64,000 bases of DNA, taken from Struthidea cinerea (lineage: Eukaryota; Chordata; Aves; Passeriformes; Corcoracidae). The stretch's first letter is position 1; each line of letters opens with the position of its first letter. Below are positions 39,106-53,308 of the stretch, piece after piece. Position numbers and translations under genes: made by a program. The notes below the pieces were generated by a model. That model was not told the DNA's origin. It saw nothing but the letters and a program-made list of their open reading frames with translations, and did no database searches. The stretch spans positions 558,001 to 622,000 of the forward strand of contig VZTI01001819.1 in NCBI GenBank assembly GCA_013397865.1, written 5' to 3'.

Positions 39106-40603
39106 ATAATTCCACCTTAAGGCATCTGCTGAACATGCACTTTCAGCATAAAAGCTCAAATCATGACTGTGTTCCCAGAAGAGAACTGAGCAACTAAAAG
39201 CTCAAAGACACCTTTGACACTGGAGGTCAGCACAGTATTTCTTGCCTGGTAATGTTAGACTTTATTCTAGGCCAAAGCTGGTGTTACCATTGCATTTCCA
39301 GGGCAAATGTTGTCATGAAAAAAATTGCCATTTAGGCAATCTCTTTAAATAAATATGGTAATAATATATCAATCTGATATCCAGTGCCTATTTTCTTTGT
39401 AAGATGGTTATTAACTGAAGATTCAGTTTCCCTCTTCTCTTGGCTAATCCTTCACTTACTGAATGTCAGCTGGAGTCAGGTGAATGGCCAGTGTTTCAAA
39501 CAGCCCAGTTTGGTAGATAGAGTTCAGAGGCCACTGCATGGTCAGAAAAGTGTTTCAGTACTGATTTATTATTCCATTTATAGAATGCTAAACTAATAGT
39601 GAATAAGAAGGTTTTCCATCAGAATATTTTTCTGATGCTGCACTACACAGTTTACCTCTGCAGATGCAGTTTGTGGTTTTGTCCAGCCTACCTGGGCATG
39701 ACACTGAAGGGGAAGGAAACTATCCCAAAAGTCAACTCCTTCCTAATTCCAGGCAACCAATACTGCTTCACTGATTCAAACCAAGAGCAGATTCCTTTAC
39801 CATACTTGATCACCTGTGTTGTAAGACAAATAAGAAGCAGAACTTCTTTCAGATCCATCCCTCCCTTGCCCATTAGTTCAGTTTACAGTCCCAATTACTT
39901 TCCTGACCATGTATAGCTTACAAGAGCTCATGACAACACCAGATGTGAGGAAAATTCCCCTTCCTTAAATCTTGAATGGCCATAAAAGTCAGGATAGATG
40001 TTTGTCATAAGTCATTTAATATTGATAGGTAAGTTAGACTGTCCAAAACACATAAAATATCAGTACTTTTCCCCAAATCTGGAAGTCATTGGCTATCTAA
40101 ATGCATAAACACTCTTGGATACATCAAAGTTCTTATTTAAAACACTTATTATTTCATTTGCTGAGAAATTTGGCAAAACTTGTCTCAAATGTTGTGCTAA
40201 AACAGCTTCTTCCTTGACTTCAGAAACAATTATTCTGTAAAAATAAAAATTATTAGTAAAATTTTAAGAGGTAATAAACAGTTGTTAGTATTTCTTGCTT
40301 CCCCTTCTACTTTAAATTATTTCAAGGAAAAAGTCCTATAGCCAGGAAGCAAAGAAGTCCCAACAGTGGAACCCAAAAGGCCCAAGAACTTTCAGATAGG
40401 AAACCACACATGAGATTCGTTTCGAACAAAGCACAAGAACAAAATCTGAATGTGCAAGAAGGAGAAGAAAAATCTAGTGAGGATTGGACACTTCCAATAT
40501 ACTTTGTTATACAGCAATATTTAAATAATACATCTGGAAATGAAAATGAATGTATTAAAGGGACCTGATTTTATTTACATACACATGTGACACTTAGGGA
40601 GAT
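39106..40603. other. Unique non-coding DNA
   Basis: Chance frames of 61-105 codons on both strands (for example 39599-39916) overlap each other and show no recognisable protein pattern. No repeat family was recognised. Confidence 0.5.
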
Positions 40604-40690
40604 GGCTTAGAGGTAGACCTGGCTGTGTTAGCTTAATAGTTGGTCTCAACGAACTTAAAGGTCATTTACAACCTAAATGATTCTGATTCT
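40604..40690 (+). mobile_element. CR1 LINE 3' tail fragment, plus strand
   Basis: About 87 bp of CR1 3' UTR: 'GGTAGACCTGGCTGTGTTAG', 'AGTTGGTCTCAACGAACTTA', 'AAAGGTCATTTACAACCTAA', then the tail ATGATTCTGATTCT. It corresponds to the family wording TTGGACTCGATGATCTTAAA...CCAACCTAAATGATTCT. It is an extreme 5' truncation. Confidence 0.88.
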
Positions 40691-43600
40691 CTTTTTGTCT
40701 GTGTTCATAGCAGTGATGAGAAGTAAGAGGATGAAGTTTATATTGGAACTTTGTGCATTTCTAACAGTTGTTGTGACTACATGCAGAGTGTCCTTGATGA
40801 AAAAGGTACTACTGGGGAAAGAGGAAGGGCCACCTCAAGAGAGGAAGGCATTCCCTAGAGGGATATAAATAATTGTGGAAGATAGAGGACCTTTCTGGTT
40901 AGTTTTTTTGATTGGTTGGGGTTTTTTTGCATGGAGTACCTCAGATGTAGGAAAATACTAAAAAATGATGCCTTTCTTTCTCCAATCTACTCAGCATTTA
41001 AACATTTCTACTTTAAGCGAATTGTCATCTACTGTGTCTTCTGCATGGCAGACATGGGGAGCAGCTACAGGGGCTGTCCTCTGCCAGCTTGGATCACTTT
41101 CTAAGAGGAAAAGCATTTGCCTTCAGTTCTTGTCCCCACTCTCGTGCATATTTATCTAATTTCTAAACCTAGCGACAATGGAGGAATACACACTTGGCAG
41201 AAAGAGCAAAACTTAGACATCTAGGGATGCTTAATGCAAGGCACACTCTTCTGGGGCACAGCCTGAGAGAAAGGAAAAGCACAGCACTTGGCTAAAACAG
41301 GTACTATGCAATGATAAAGCCTTTAGTATTTCCAGTTTCCAGCAGAATTGTTGGCAAAACTCAAGTCAGAGTCCTTAAATTGCTGACACCATTTTGTTTC
41401 CATTCAATCTGATCCAGCTGCAGCTGGGTGAATACCGCAGTGAGCGAGTTGTTGAGGCATTACCAAGATTTTTCCATTTAAGTCAGAGAGGTATTGCCTG
41501 TCTAGAGAGGTGTCCCGGTTTGGTCAGTCCAAGAGGTCAGTCCAAAAATATAGCAAAGCTCATGGTAGCACATGATAGAAGGCTGCCTTTCTTGTTTATT
41601 ACCCAATCTTGCTATTAGTTGGCTAGATTCAACCTGTTTGCACACTTGAATAAATCCCCAAATCAGCAGTATCAAAGGCAGCTTTTCTTACTGAAGTGCT
41701 GCCATGCATAGCTTTATTAATGCCAGCCTGAATTTCTTCATGACACTCTATGTCTTACATCTGTTGTGAAGTGAAGCTGATGGAACACACCTGGTAAATG
41801 ATGTACTAATGCCAACACATCAAGTCCTATGGATTGCTGCTAGTTTCTAAGTAAATAGCTATTTTTTACATATGGCATTTTTAGCAATCTGGATTGATCT
41901 CCTACTTCTCTTCTGTTGCATTAACAATGAGCAAAGGCATCTGACTTTGAGAAAATGCCCAAACTCTATGCCCACACTCTATTTGCTCTATTTCTATGTA
42001 GAATCTACTCTAAACATTTATTTTCCTTCTAGTCTCATACTAAACTAAACTGTATCAGCTTTAAAGGGTTCCCTTACTGTTCAAAGCATCCACAGAAGAG
42101 AAAGAACAAGAACACATGCCAGGTACCGGGAAGAATATAATTATGATTAATTCCTTGGTTGGATAATTTTGTCTGGTGATGGAGTTATGATTAAATAGCC
42201 GTATTAATTATTTAATTAAGAATTTGTTTAAAATATAGGTCACGGTTTCCAAATGTCTGAGGAAAATACTTTCCAATAATCTATACAGAACAAAATAAAG
42301 TCTGCTAGAGTCATCAGCTGTCTAGTTTGTTCTAAAGCATAATTTCTACCTTGCCCTTTCTATTGAGACACCTCAAGGCTGAAAATTGCACAGGTGCCTT
42401 GGGATGCCAAATTCCCATTCACGCTCATAGGTGTCCAAGGCCTTTTGGATGTTTGAAGAAATTCTGATATCAGAGTACCTGACTAATGTAAAAGCACCCC
42501 TGCCACTTTTGGGAGTCTGCAACTGCAGCTGCTGGCTGCCTGCCTGATGGGGTGTGTTTTCATTCCCCTCGCTCTTCAGCTGCCAGGCAGCTCTCCCGGC
42601 CAACCCCTAACAGATCTTGTTGCTCAGCCATCTCCATATTCTTGTTTGCCTCAATCCGACCATCACATCCACTAAACAACTGGGGTTTCTTCTTTCCCGA
42701 GTTTCCTTTCCTACAAAAGACTGCACTTCTTAATATCTAGCTTCATGCACAATTCAGAACAATTCTGAAAATGGTGTCGAGCTCTGTTCTCTAATAGGCA
42801 AAGCAGAATCTGATCCTATGAAGTCTGGTAGGAGCTTCTGGTTTAATTCACTGGCTTTAGAGTCAGAGCAGAATTAGGCCATTTGATGCTAAATTCTCAG
42901 GATGTGTCTGAATAAAAATAGTACAAATACTGTGGCATTCAAGCTCTTCATCCATAATATATTCATCTTGAAGTGCACAGCTGCCATGCATATATTTCTG
43001 TAACTACTATCTGTAGAAATATTTAAGCATGCAGTTCAACTCTGAAAAAAAATATTTAGAAAAGTTAAGGAAGACTAAATGGTGAGCACAAGCAAGAGGG
43101 ATAGTCATTAGGCATACATGTCTTCAGAAGGCAGCAAATCACTAACATTTTCACCGGAATCACTGAAGGTGTATAACATAGCTAGAAAGTGTACAGAGAG
43201 GAACAAGGATGGCCAAACATATGGAAAAGTGAGGAATCTAAGCAGACCACAACTTTTCAGTTAATAAGTACACAGCTTAAGGTGGCAATGATAAGCATTC
43301 ACTTTTCACAGTCGAAACACTTGAGGCAATCCATAAAATCTTCAAACACAAGGCTTAAAAACAAAGACAATGTAATTAATTTATAGAACCTATTTCCATA
43401 ACGTTTTTGAAATCAATAGTGTAAACATGTTAAAAAACAAGACTGGATAAAATCATGAACAATTGAGACATCAGAAGCTTTTAAACACAGTATGACCTCC
43501 AGCCTGAGAGGACCAGACACAACAGAAGCTGGATAGGGATCAGACAGGAACGTGGCAGCATTCCCCACAAGCCCCATCTCCTGTATTGCTTTTCACCATC

Positions 43601-45899
43601 ACCTACTGAGAACTTTGGTCTCTCCCATTTCGGCAGCTGTCAGGCACTTGCCCTACACTGTTCCCAACCTTCACAAATAAAAATGCTGCAGGTAACCTGG
43701 TCTATGTATGCAGTAAGTGCTGAGGGCTACAGGAACGTCTCTGCCTCCACACCCTGTGCAGCTGGTAGAGCTGTGCAGAACCTCCTTAAACCTGCCTCTA
43801 CTTTTCCAGATTTCCGCTTCCTTCCTTTCTAACCTTAACTGTGCGAAGTCTTTGATGCTGCAATACAAGCACAGTCAAATTAGTCACCAATATTTTTATT
43901 CTGTTGCATCTCTGGCAAGCTCTTGGCAGTATAGTAACAAACATCCCAGTAATAAATGAGCTTTTAAACACAGCAAGCTTTACTAGTCAGCAGCTGGCAT
44001 GTCATCTCTGATCAAAACTTATACAACCCCTGCCTAAGCAATGCCAAATAGCAATAACAGCAACAAGACTAATAAACAAGGTAAGACACTTCTCTGACCT
44101 CAAGTTAAGAACACAGGTCAACTATCTTCCTAACTATACCAAAATCTATTACTTCAGGAGCTCTTTTCCTAAGCTACACTAACATACTACGGAATTGCAG
44201 CAAGGTAGGTAAGTAGGAGCACAATGCCCATTAAATCTCCATAAACAATTAACTTTTGCCGCTGAGCTCTACAACAAAACAACCTGTCTGCTGCCATGGG
44301 ATGTTGTTTCACTTCATGTAGGTCATTGGTGAGGTAATAGACAGTTTTACCCAGCAACAGCAGAAGAGTAGCAAAATCCCAGCACAACACATCCTTTGAT
44401 AGGCTTAATAAAAATATAGATCAAGTTTATAGCAGAAGAAATGGAAAAAAAAAGCAATTACCTCACTTAAATGTATTTCAAATGTTTGTAAAGTATACAG
44501 AATTTTACTGCTAAAAATACCCCAACAAAACATACATTCAATGTAAAAAAAATGCCTTAAACTTACCTCTTAGTTTACACTGATTTAATATATTTTTTCT
44601 TCTACTTTTCAACTTTCCTTGCATCTTGGGAATATAGTGGTTTTCTCCACCCGTTTCCTTCCTCTCACCTCCTCCCCCTCCAATCTGGCCTCCTTTCCTT
44701 CCTTGGAGGTTTTTAAGCTTTAATTTGAGAGTGTAAAGCTGAAAAATATTTGATACAATTTTTTTTTTTAATTAGAGAATTGAGCTCCTCACCATGGTTG
44801 AAGCATTTCTGGGAACAGCACCAAAAAGCTGGAAGCTACTGCACTGAGTAACCACAGCATATCTCTTAAAATCATCACTCATTTATTTTTCCCAGACAAC
44901 TAATGTTTCAGCATTTTACTTACAGACATGACTGCAGTTTGGGAAACTAGAAATGAGTCCGAGTCTCTTTGTTCAATTTTGGAACGTGAAAACTAGATTC
45001 CCAAATTCCAGCGTGGGCCTATCTCCAGCTGGAACAGGAACAAGACTCACCAAGTGTGATTTGACATTGTATGAGCTGAGGCTTAAGTTAGGCACATTTT
45101 AAATGAGCTCAGAAGGGTATCGATGATTATATGTTCCAACTGGAGGAGGTAGTTGTCAGTCTGCCTGCAGTGTGCATGTCACCACACCAGGGAAGGGGAA
45201 ATATTTTAGCGCTTGTGTGGGATTGGGCTTGCTGAATGGAGCACTTGGGAAGTCTCCTCTCCTATAATTTGGATATTGTTGGGGAAGGGAGGAAAAAAGT
45301 ATAGGTTAGATATAACCTTTAGGAACTCTGCAATATGTATTCACACTGAGGGGTGTTGGAGAGACTTGACATTTCTATATGCGAATGGAAGCCTACAGCC
45401 TGTTTTAGGTTTCTATTAATTGGCACTAGACTGTGCTTACAGCCTGTATGTATATATTTTTTTAATCTTGATTTAGTATGGCTAGAGGTTGCTTTCATCT
45501 AATAAAGAACATTTTTCTGATACAAAATTTGTGGTAATGCTAAATAAGTCATATCTTCTCTAAATGCTTACACATTTCAGATATGTGAATAACAGTAGTC
45601 TTCCTCTCCATTCCTTTTTTGTTAATGCATTACATTTCAGTCTTTCCTGTTACATTACTGCTGCTTGAACAATAGCAAATTGCTCCTACAATCCACTTAT
45701 TTGTGTAAAACTCAGCAATTACATCTCTACTTTTTTACATAATCTATCTGCATATTCTTTCAAAGACAGTATTTCCCTTTTAGATATTATACTGACTACA
45801 AACTGGACCCTTTGCAACCAGAAAATAAAATGTTTTAGTGTAATTGAATGTGCATATTTCTGTGTATTTAATTAACATGTATTAGGCATATAAAATCAG
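40691..45899. other. Unique non-coding DNA
   Basis: No gene recognised. 'TTCCCATTCACGCTCATAGG' at about 42411 resembles an old amniote interspersed repeat but cannot be confirmed. A pyrimidine tract at 44654-44704 and a T12 run near 44759 are the only low-complexity items. Confidence 0.5.
44654..44704. repeat. Polypyrimidine tract
   Basis: C/T-rich with a single A between 44654 and 44681, interrupted by AATCTGG, then TCCTTTCCTTCCTT. It is the clearest homopurine/homopyrimidine stretch in the window. Confidence 0.8.
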
Positions 45900-46130
45900 T
45901 TCTGAACTAGTTTGTCGCAGATGCATTAGCTTCTCATTTTTCGCAATCGGAACATGATACATTGATAACTCCTCTTGCTCATGTTTTTCATCTCTAAGTA
46001 TCGTTTATTTTCTGTTTCCTGCTGTTTACATCATCTGCTGACTTCATTAACATGCTGTTCACTTGCTTTCTGTAATACTATTAATGAAACTGTTAAATAA
46101 GGCTGAAACAGAAACCAATCATTATAGCAG
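45900..46130 (-). mobile_element. Ancient CR1 ORF2 relic
   Basis: A strongly decayed minus-strand CR1 reverse transcriptase fragment. Reading the minus strand, 46103-46062 translates to ALFNSFINSITESK, matching the CR1 motif VLFNIFINDLDEG. Shortly downstream, 46045-46024 reads KSADDVN in another frame, matching the catalytic block KFADDTK with both aspartates still visible. Just upstream, VSVS can be read as the remnant of GSVLGP with two codons missing. The plus-strand words 'TCATCTGCTGACTTCATTA' and 'TTAATGAAACTGTTAAATA' match the usual CR1 layout TCATCTGCAAACTT...ATTGATGAAAATATTAAA. Outer limits are approximate. It is far older than the copies at 1301 and 18659. Confidence 0.6.
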
Positions 46131-49100
46131 CACATCGGACAACTGGAATGTGTCCTCAGCCAAGGTTTCTGCAGCAAGGTCTAAAAGCCCATTCGTAAAA
46201 ATCATTCCTTTTAATTGGTTTCACTAAGTTATTCTTTTTTCAATTGACTGATGTTTAATTGTGGCATTACCAGAAAGCCATTTGTGAACCCTTGGCATAG
46301 AAAATCTGCTTATGTATTTGCTCTTGTCTAAACCAAACCTACTGGAAAGTTCAGATTTGCTTCAGAATGGGTTTTGAACTACTTCCTACAGTTCTCCTTT
46401 CTATTTACCTCTTCATACTGACTATTTCATACCATCGTTTACCCTTATAGATTTGAGATCCTTGAATTAACTTCATGCAATTGATAAAACAATTATGTTC
46501 CTTTAAGGCTGTGCAAAAGGGTATGTGATAACAAACAAATAATATCAAATAGAAGATAATATTATTTAGTTAAATAGACACACATAGTGAGAATATATAT
46601 GAATGCACCACAGACGCAAACAATTCCAAATACATTTCCAGCATAACTAAGGGAAGCATGAGAGGTTGCTGTTAAACATCAAAAAACATAAAACACAGGA
46701 GGAAAAGACCTATTTTACCTGCATAGTTACTGGTGACCTGCAAACACACTAACTGAGAATAAATTAGGCTAGAAATGAGAAGGTAAATAACAACCATCAG
46801 GAATGTGAGCCTTCAGATAAGTCTTCCAGTACACGTAGCCAAGGCAACGAACCTTATGCCTTTAATACAAAGCTGGCTTGGTTTGCAGAAGGAGTTGTCA
46901 AAGGGTTCCTTGAAAAGGCAGCATACCCATCCCTGATCTCAGACATGCTGGCCCTATATGCCTTCCAGCTCTGCACGCACAACAGCAAATACCAACAATT
47001 CTTCACCCCTAACTTTGTCTTTGAAATTACTGATTCACATTTTCTTCGTATTGAAAGTCTGGAATAAATACTGCTCAGTTTTGATGAACTTCAATTGCCC
47101 CATGAAATCTAAAAATAAAAAAATGGAACTATTAATCTTCATTACTAAGAAGACATGAGCTGCTGAATTTTTAGTGTCGAAGTTCTGGCCTCTAAAAAAT
47201 TAGTTATCAGTAAGTACACACGGGGCAAAGCCTCACAAGCAAGGGCACTCTTGAAGACAGTGGATTCTGTCATGGCACTGACCAAGGTTTTGTTGAAAAG
47301 CCCAAGTTCACTACTCCTGACATACAGCAACTACATCAGGGTCTGCTGCCTCCCCAGTCGTATCGACACAGACCTGGCAAAAAATGGATATAATCTAGAC
47401 TAAAAGAACATACCTTTGTTCTCCTTTTGGGGACAAAAAGCATGGAAATCTCTAATGGCTTAGAAAAGATGGAAAATACCTGAATTCAGGTCCCCAGAAC
47501 TATTTTGAATCTGAGAAGTGACAGAGCTGATAGAAAAGGACAATCGGGCATTTTTGTACTCATAATATTTTGAGTATATAGGTCATTTCATTCTGAGGTT
47601 TTCATCTCAGAAAACACTTCCGGACATTCAAAAATTTCAGCATATCTTTTTATACAAAAAAGACAGTCTCAACTAAAAAGGTTATCAAATTATTTGCTCA
47701 AGGATATGTGTGTGATTTCATGGAATGAAGCATTCTTGATCCTCCATGGCGCATTCTCCTCTAAGTTTTTAACTCTTATCAGTGGAAGAAGGAGCTTTGG
47801 TGAAAGTTATTTAACCTTTATAGTGTATTATTTACATAGACTACTCAAAGAAAACTAACAGGGCTGTTACTCTAGGTACAATCTTTTTTATTTGGCTGAA
47901 TAGTTCTTGGCCTTTTGAAAGCACACGATTCATTGTTTTCATCAGCCTATGATCATAATGATACAAAGAAAAGTCACAGTAATTATAGAGCAGTCTTCAT
48001 AAGAGCTATATTTAATAAGCTATGCTCATCCCTGTTCCAACTCCACTAGCTTCTGTCAAAAGCAAGGATATATTTAACCATTATGTGCTAGCTTGCATAG
48101 CTACAATTATTATCCTTGAGAAAGCAGTAATGCTTTGGCCCTTTCAGAGGTTAAACCTTAACCTCTGTCTGTTAACAAAAATACTGAAAAGTTGAAATAA
48201 ATTGAGAGTGCAATAAAGGGTCATAGACTTCAAACAAAGCATTCTTTCTGAAATCACGCTTATAAAAAGCTTAATTTTATTTTTACCTTTACAGTTTGAT
48301 AACAAAAATGGTGATGAAAGGCAAACATACATATATCTGTATATATGCATGTATTAGCATAAATACAAACATATTGGCAAGAAAAATTAGACAGAAGTGT
48401 GTTGTCAAACCCCTTTATTTTTCATTGGATTACTAGTCGCTTAAGTAGAATTAAGGACTACTACTAACTTCAGAAGTCTGTAAGTGGTTAAAAAAATTGA
48501 AGAAAAAAATACTCTTTATCTAGAGGAGACCACAATGAACATATGAGACAGAAGGAGGATACAGTCTGCTGAGTAGTACAAAGAAAAAATGAGAAAAAAG
48601 TTGCTCAGGATACATCTTAGCACAAAAACTGAGCATCAGATGTAATCTGTTGCCATCACCAGGTGGTTTACATAAACAATTATCTGTTATGAGGCAAATG
48701 CTATTTTGAATTCTTACTGGAAATTTATTTCAGCATAATATGAGCTAATAATAAAAAAAATCTCAGGGCAGCAGCATCAGCCTGGTTCTATTTTACCTGT
48801 TCAATTTAACCAGGGGAAAATAATTCAGACTACCTTGAACAAAAAATAGGCTTATTATTGACTTCAAAGGGCTCACTAACAGTAGCACACAACTTCTGGC
48901 ATCATTTCAGTCTCACTGGTTCTTGATAATTAAAAATACCATTTACTTCATAGGAAATTTTTAATTAATAAACAAAATAATTTACACAGCTTCTTTCTTT
49001 GGCTGTTTGCTAGCACGTGTTCTGCCACACAACTGTTTACTTCCCACTGCCCTGAAGAGGAATCCTTGTGTTCACAGGGGAGGAACAATATGGCTCAGAC

Positions 49101-52100
49101 AATCAAATCTACAGAACCATCCTGCAATAACTGATCATTCAGAGTGGGAGGCATAAGGGGGGAAATTTCACATAAAAATTATGAGGGGGACCAAACAACG
49201 GGGCCAAACAAAAATGTAAGATAATAGAGTTCATTAATACCAGATAATATTAATAGAATTCAAAGAACCAAACAACATATTTTATGTCCATTACAGAGCT
49301 CCACACATCCTTCCTATCTTTAAAAAGCATGAGGTATCATAAAATCCTTCCATCTCATCTACTGCATACAAGATATCTATCTTCTCACACTGCCATCCAA
49401 TACAGCTCAGAACTGTGGTCTTATAAGCCTCAGTATAAAATGTGCTGTTCTCTAAATTAAAACTTTGAAAGCAGACATTGTGTTTATAGGCTGGCTCACA
49501 GTCACAGGGATCATAAGTGCCTGTGCATGTATATGTGAGTGCATGAGACAAGAGTACTGAACCTATTGATTAATTTCTAATTAAAAAAGAAGAGAGTGAA
49601 ACACTGGGAAAATTCTGAAGCAACCTGGTATTGTGATATGCAGAAGAATGCAAGCTGCAGTTCATTGGTGTCTCCATAGAAACAAGACATATTGGAGGGT
49701 GTAAGACATTGTCAGAGGACTAAAAATTTCAGCTTCAGCAGAAAACAGAAAAGCACCTGAGGGATTTTTTTTTAACCAGGAAAACAAAATTAATTATTCA
49801 TTTTCTATATGGGAAGCATCCATTTTTAGATGAGTTACTTAACATATATCAGGATTAATTTATGGAGTGGTTAATCCTATGATTTTCTAATCCATAAATC
49901 TGTAGAAAACGCATCGTTACACTTCTAAGTATAATGCCAAAGAGGAATATAAGTAGGCTCTCAATGAATAATTGAAAGCTCTATTCAATGTGCTGTTAAT
50001 TCTTGGTACCATTTTCACACTTGCTTTAGACAGTTCTTATGCATTCATATGAGTACTGGCTCATAAGCAGAACCCCTTTTTGGCCTGTGCAAAAGGTGTC
50101 CCCAGGAGAATTAAAGGCACTGGGGAGACATTGCTTCAAGACACTATGCTGTAAACCTGCTCAGCATCCCTCCGACTTCAGATGAACAGAGACTCAAAGT
50201 GTGCAGCTGCAGCAACTATTTTTAAGAAGTTGAACCCACACACAGGATGGATTAAAAAAGGCTCATCTCCATATGCTAAACCTAAAGCTATAGACAGAGA
50301 TTTTTTTCCTATGTGACCAAGAGACCTATGCCAGCTCATAGCTTCGTAGGCTGGGCTACTGTTCCCTGATTTTATGCCCTGAACTGGCTACTGAATCCTC
50401 AGGGACAGATTTCCTACATGAGAACCAACCCCAAGCCCCCTTAGCTCCTTTCCTAAAGATAGATATTCCTTATCCATGGAGCTCCCCAGTACTGAACGTA
50501 CCTCTTACCTCCTTTTCTACTGAAACAAAAGTGCTGTGGAAATTATCAGTTTCCTCATCAAGTCGTTTCTGCTCCATTTCCTCAAAATAGCAGAAATCCT
50601 GTCACACTGCCTCCATGGCCTGGGGTACAGATGAGGTACTTGTGCTACACAAGGGAACTGAAGTTGAGAACTGCCATTAAATTTTGGCTGGAGATCCCTG
50701 CAGTTTTAGGAGCCTCTCTTAGGGCTGTATTAAGATCGTGCATGTTAGACATTAAAAGAGAAAAGATCCTTCAAGAATAACCAGAACTTTTCCTGGTGAC
50801 ATCATGTGCCATGAAATCACAGTGATGGTTCAACCCTTCCACAACAACTAACCACTTTAAGGAAGACAAGGATTAAGGAAATGGATGAAAACTATGAGAC
50901 TTCCCAGCTGCAAACAAGACTTAAGGGTTTGTAAAAGATGTATCAATGAGTGGGAAGGAAAGAGAAGGTTTAAGTTAAAGTGAAAAGAGTTATTTTGGGG
51001 CTTTTTAGTGTGCATGTCACACATAACCAAGTTCTATACAGAGCACCCATGTTAGTAAAAATTTCAGAGGACTCACTGAAGACTAAGTATTATGCATATT
51101 TTCATCAGGTATGATCTTCATAATAAATATCCAGGTATTAGAGCTCTGCCAGAGGATGCAGACTCATTCTCTAGCTCTCTACAGACTTGCATCAAGATGC
51201 ATCTAAGATCAGAGACAATCCTTCAATTAACGAAGCATGGCATCTTCTAGTCAATCACCAAAATTGACACAAAATAGAAGAATGGCACTATGAGGGATCA
51301 TGACACGTTTATGTCCAGCTGTGCCTTTTAGCACCCGTGAAAAGATGGAAACTCAGAGAATTGTGAACTGATATGCGCTCATTTACACTACAGGTTCTCC
51401 ACTCTGCGCACCATTGCTGAATGCAGTGAACTTGCACTTATCTTTCACAAATGCAAAGTGCTGCTTGCACAGAAAAAGTTAAAATTGATGGGTACACATG
51501 GAAAAAGAAATTATTTTAAAAGAGATACAGAAGATGATGAAAAATAGCTAACACTTCTGTTTTTCTAAGGAGGATAGGAATTAAAAAGATAGAATTGATT
51601 TTGGTCTTCTGAGGACTATAATGGACCTGTAATTGACTTTTGGACTTTGGATAAACAGTAATACCATCCTATACCTTTGCTTATATGTGCCATTCTTGTC
51701 CACATTATCAGTCTTAGGTGATCTTAAGGCCATTGCTCACACAAGTAAAATCTACTCTAGGAATAAGAGATACCAACAAAAGCATGTTTTTCTGAAGGAC
51801 ATGGTCCTTTAGGGAATTTCTTAAACTCCTCTATGTTGCATCTATAAGGAAAAGACAAAAGAGTTGTGTAATCTTGAGTAGTCTAGCTCCACATCCTTCA
51901 CTGAAATCACAACTTTGTGCTTCCTCAATCCTTACAGACACTGACATAAAATGAAGAAAAGATAAAATAGTTTGAAGTCTCTTTTCCCCTTTCCTGTACC
52001 CCCTATCCATTTCCCAAAGAAGGCAATAAGAAAGGGAGATGACTAACGTTTTTCACTATTGTGCTACTTATTAATAAAAGTCAGACTGAAGGGACATTGA

Positions 52101-52269
52101 GAAATAACACTCAGAAAGGAAGAGTGCACCACAACACCTGATACACAGGTGCTGATGTATACACCATGATCATATATTACTGGAAGTCCAGATTAAATTA
52201 GATGGAATGGCATCGACATATTTCAGGAGAAAATCAGCTATAGCTTACACAAAAAAGTCTTTATTATAT

Positions 52270-52285
52270 GTCAAGCATGCTTGAC
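52270..52285. repeat. 16-bp perfect palindrome
   Basis: GTCAAGCATGCTTGAC equals its own reverse complement. Its core AAGCATGCTT fits the p53 half-site pattern RRRCWWGYYY, but only one half-site was seen. Confidence 0.8.
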
Positions 52286-53009
52286 GCTTATTTTTACATA
52301 TTATAATACTTTATAGGGGGCTATGCAAACACTAAGTGCTTTATTCTGTCATTGTTTATAGGTGGTATTAGATCTAAAGCACACACCTGCATCGTGCAGT
52401 GATGAAACTTCAGCACAATTTTGACATTAGTAATATATACTGAGTTTGCAGTAATGACTCTTACAAGTTATTTGGTCCCAGGAGTATGTTACACATATTG
52501 CAGTGGGGTTACAGATGAATGTTTCTAATTGCAGTTCCAGGAACAGTGAGATCAAAGATCTCTGCCAGATCTTCTGTCCCCACAGATGCACACAGACCCA
52601 AATTTTCCAGAGATTCAATTTATCTGGGTAGCCAAGGCTGTCTGAGTCAGCACAGGATATATGAAGTTTTAGGACAATTATAGAGAAAATACATTGGCCA
52701 TGCTGGCTGTCATAGAATTTTGTCACATGCAGTTATCAGATGTGGAGAAAAAACCATGAATAGCTGTTATGAAAGACTGAAGACTACTGCAGTGTGTCCA
52801 TCATTCAGGTCAGTGGTTATGGCTGTAGTGCAAGACTGGTGAGTAATGTGTTTAATTTCATACTTTGCCAAAGGCCTCTTCAGGGACACACAGGAACTGA
52901 CAGAGCCCCTGCTTAATTCTCAAAATGAGGATAATAATCTTTCCTCACTTCAGAGATGCGCTCGGGTGACTGAGGCAGGTTGCTGTAGTGTGCAACAGGT
53001 TCACATTAC

Positions 53010-53052
53010 TACTATATATATGTATACATATAAACATATATGTGCATATATT
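53010..53052. repeat. TA/CATA-rich microsatellite
   Basis: Irregular TATA, GTATACATA and CATATATG units that read as poly-Ile/Tyr/His in chance frames. Confidence 0.85.
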
Positions 53053-53308
53053 TTCTTCAATGGATAACATCAAGGACACAGTGAATTTAGATAATCATTA
53101 CAAGTTCACTCACTTTCCCAAAATTTGCAGGCAACACATCTTACTTAGAAGGAGAGATGATTTTGTAAATATAAAGGTTTTACAATATATTTCTTGAATC
53201 CATGCAGTATTCAACGTAGTGCAATATCCTTCCCCTAGTTATTTTACACTTTGGCATATACAATACTGATTGTGAGCATATTTAAATGAGTTTTTTTTGA
53301 GTTTTGAA

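Noticed and set aside
38822..39136. 104-codon minus-strand frame
   Set aside because: It is the antisense of a plus-strand CR1 3' end.
39599..39916. 105-codon plus-strand frame
   Set aside because: No recognisable domain; an opposite-strand frame covers the same bases, as expected by chance.
41511..41600. TGTCCCGGTTTGGTCAG, resembling the start of an avian LTR
   Set aside because: The following sequence does not continue as a recognisable LTR and no 3' end was found.
42405..42465. Possible old amniote interspersed repeat fragment
   Set aside because: Resemblance limited to a short ATTCCCATTCA...AGGTG word; needs a library search.
52427..52726. 99-codon minus-strand frame with Cys/Trp-rich look
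   Set aside because: No domain pattern recognised and no splice or codon-bias support; length is within chance for this window.
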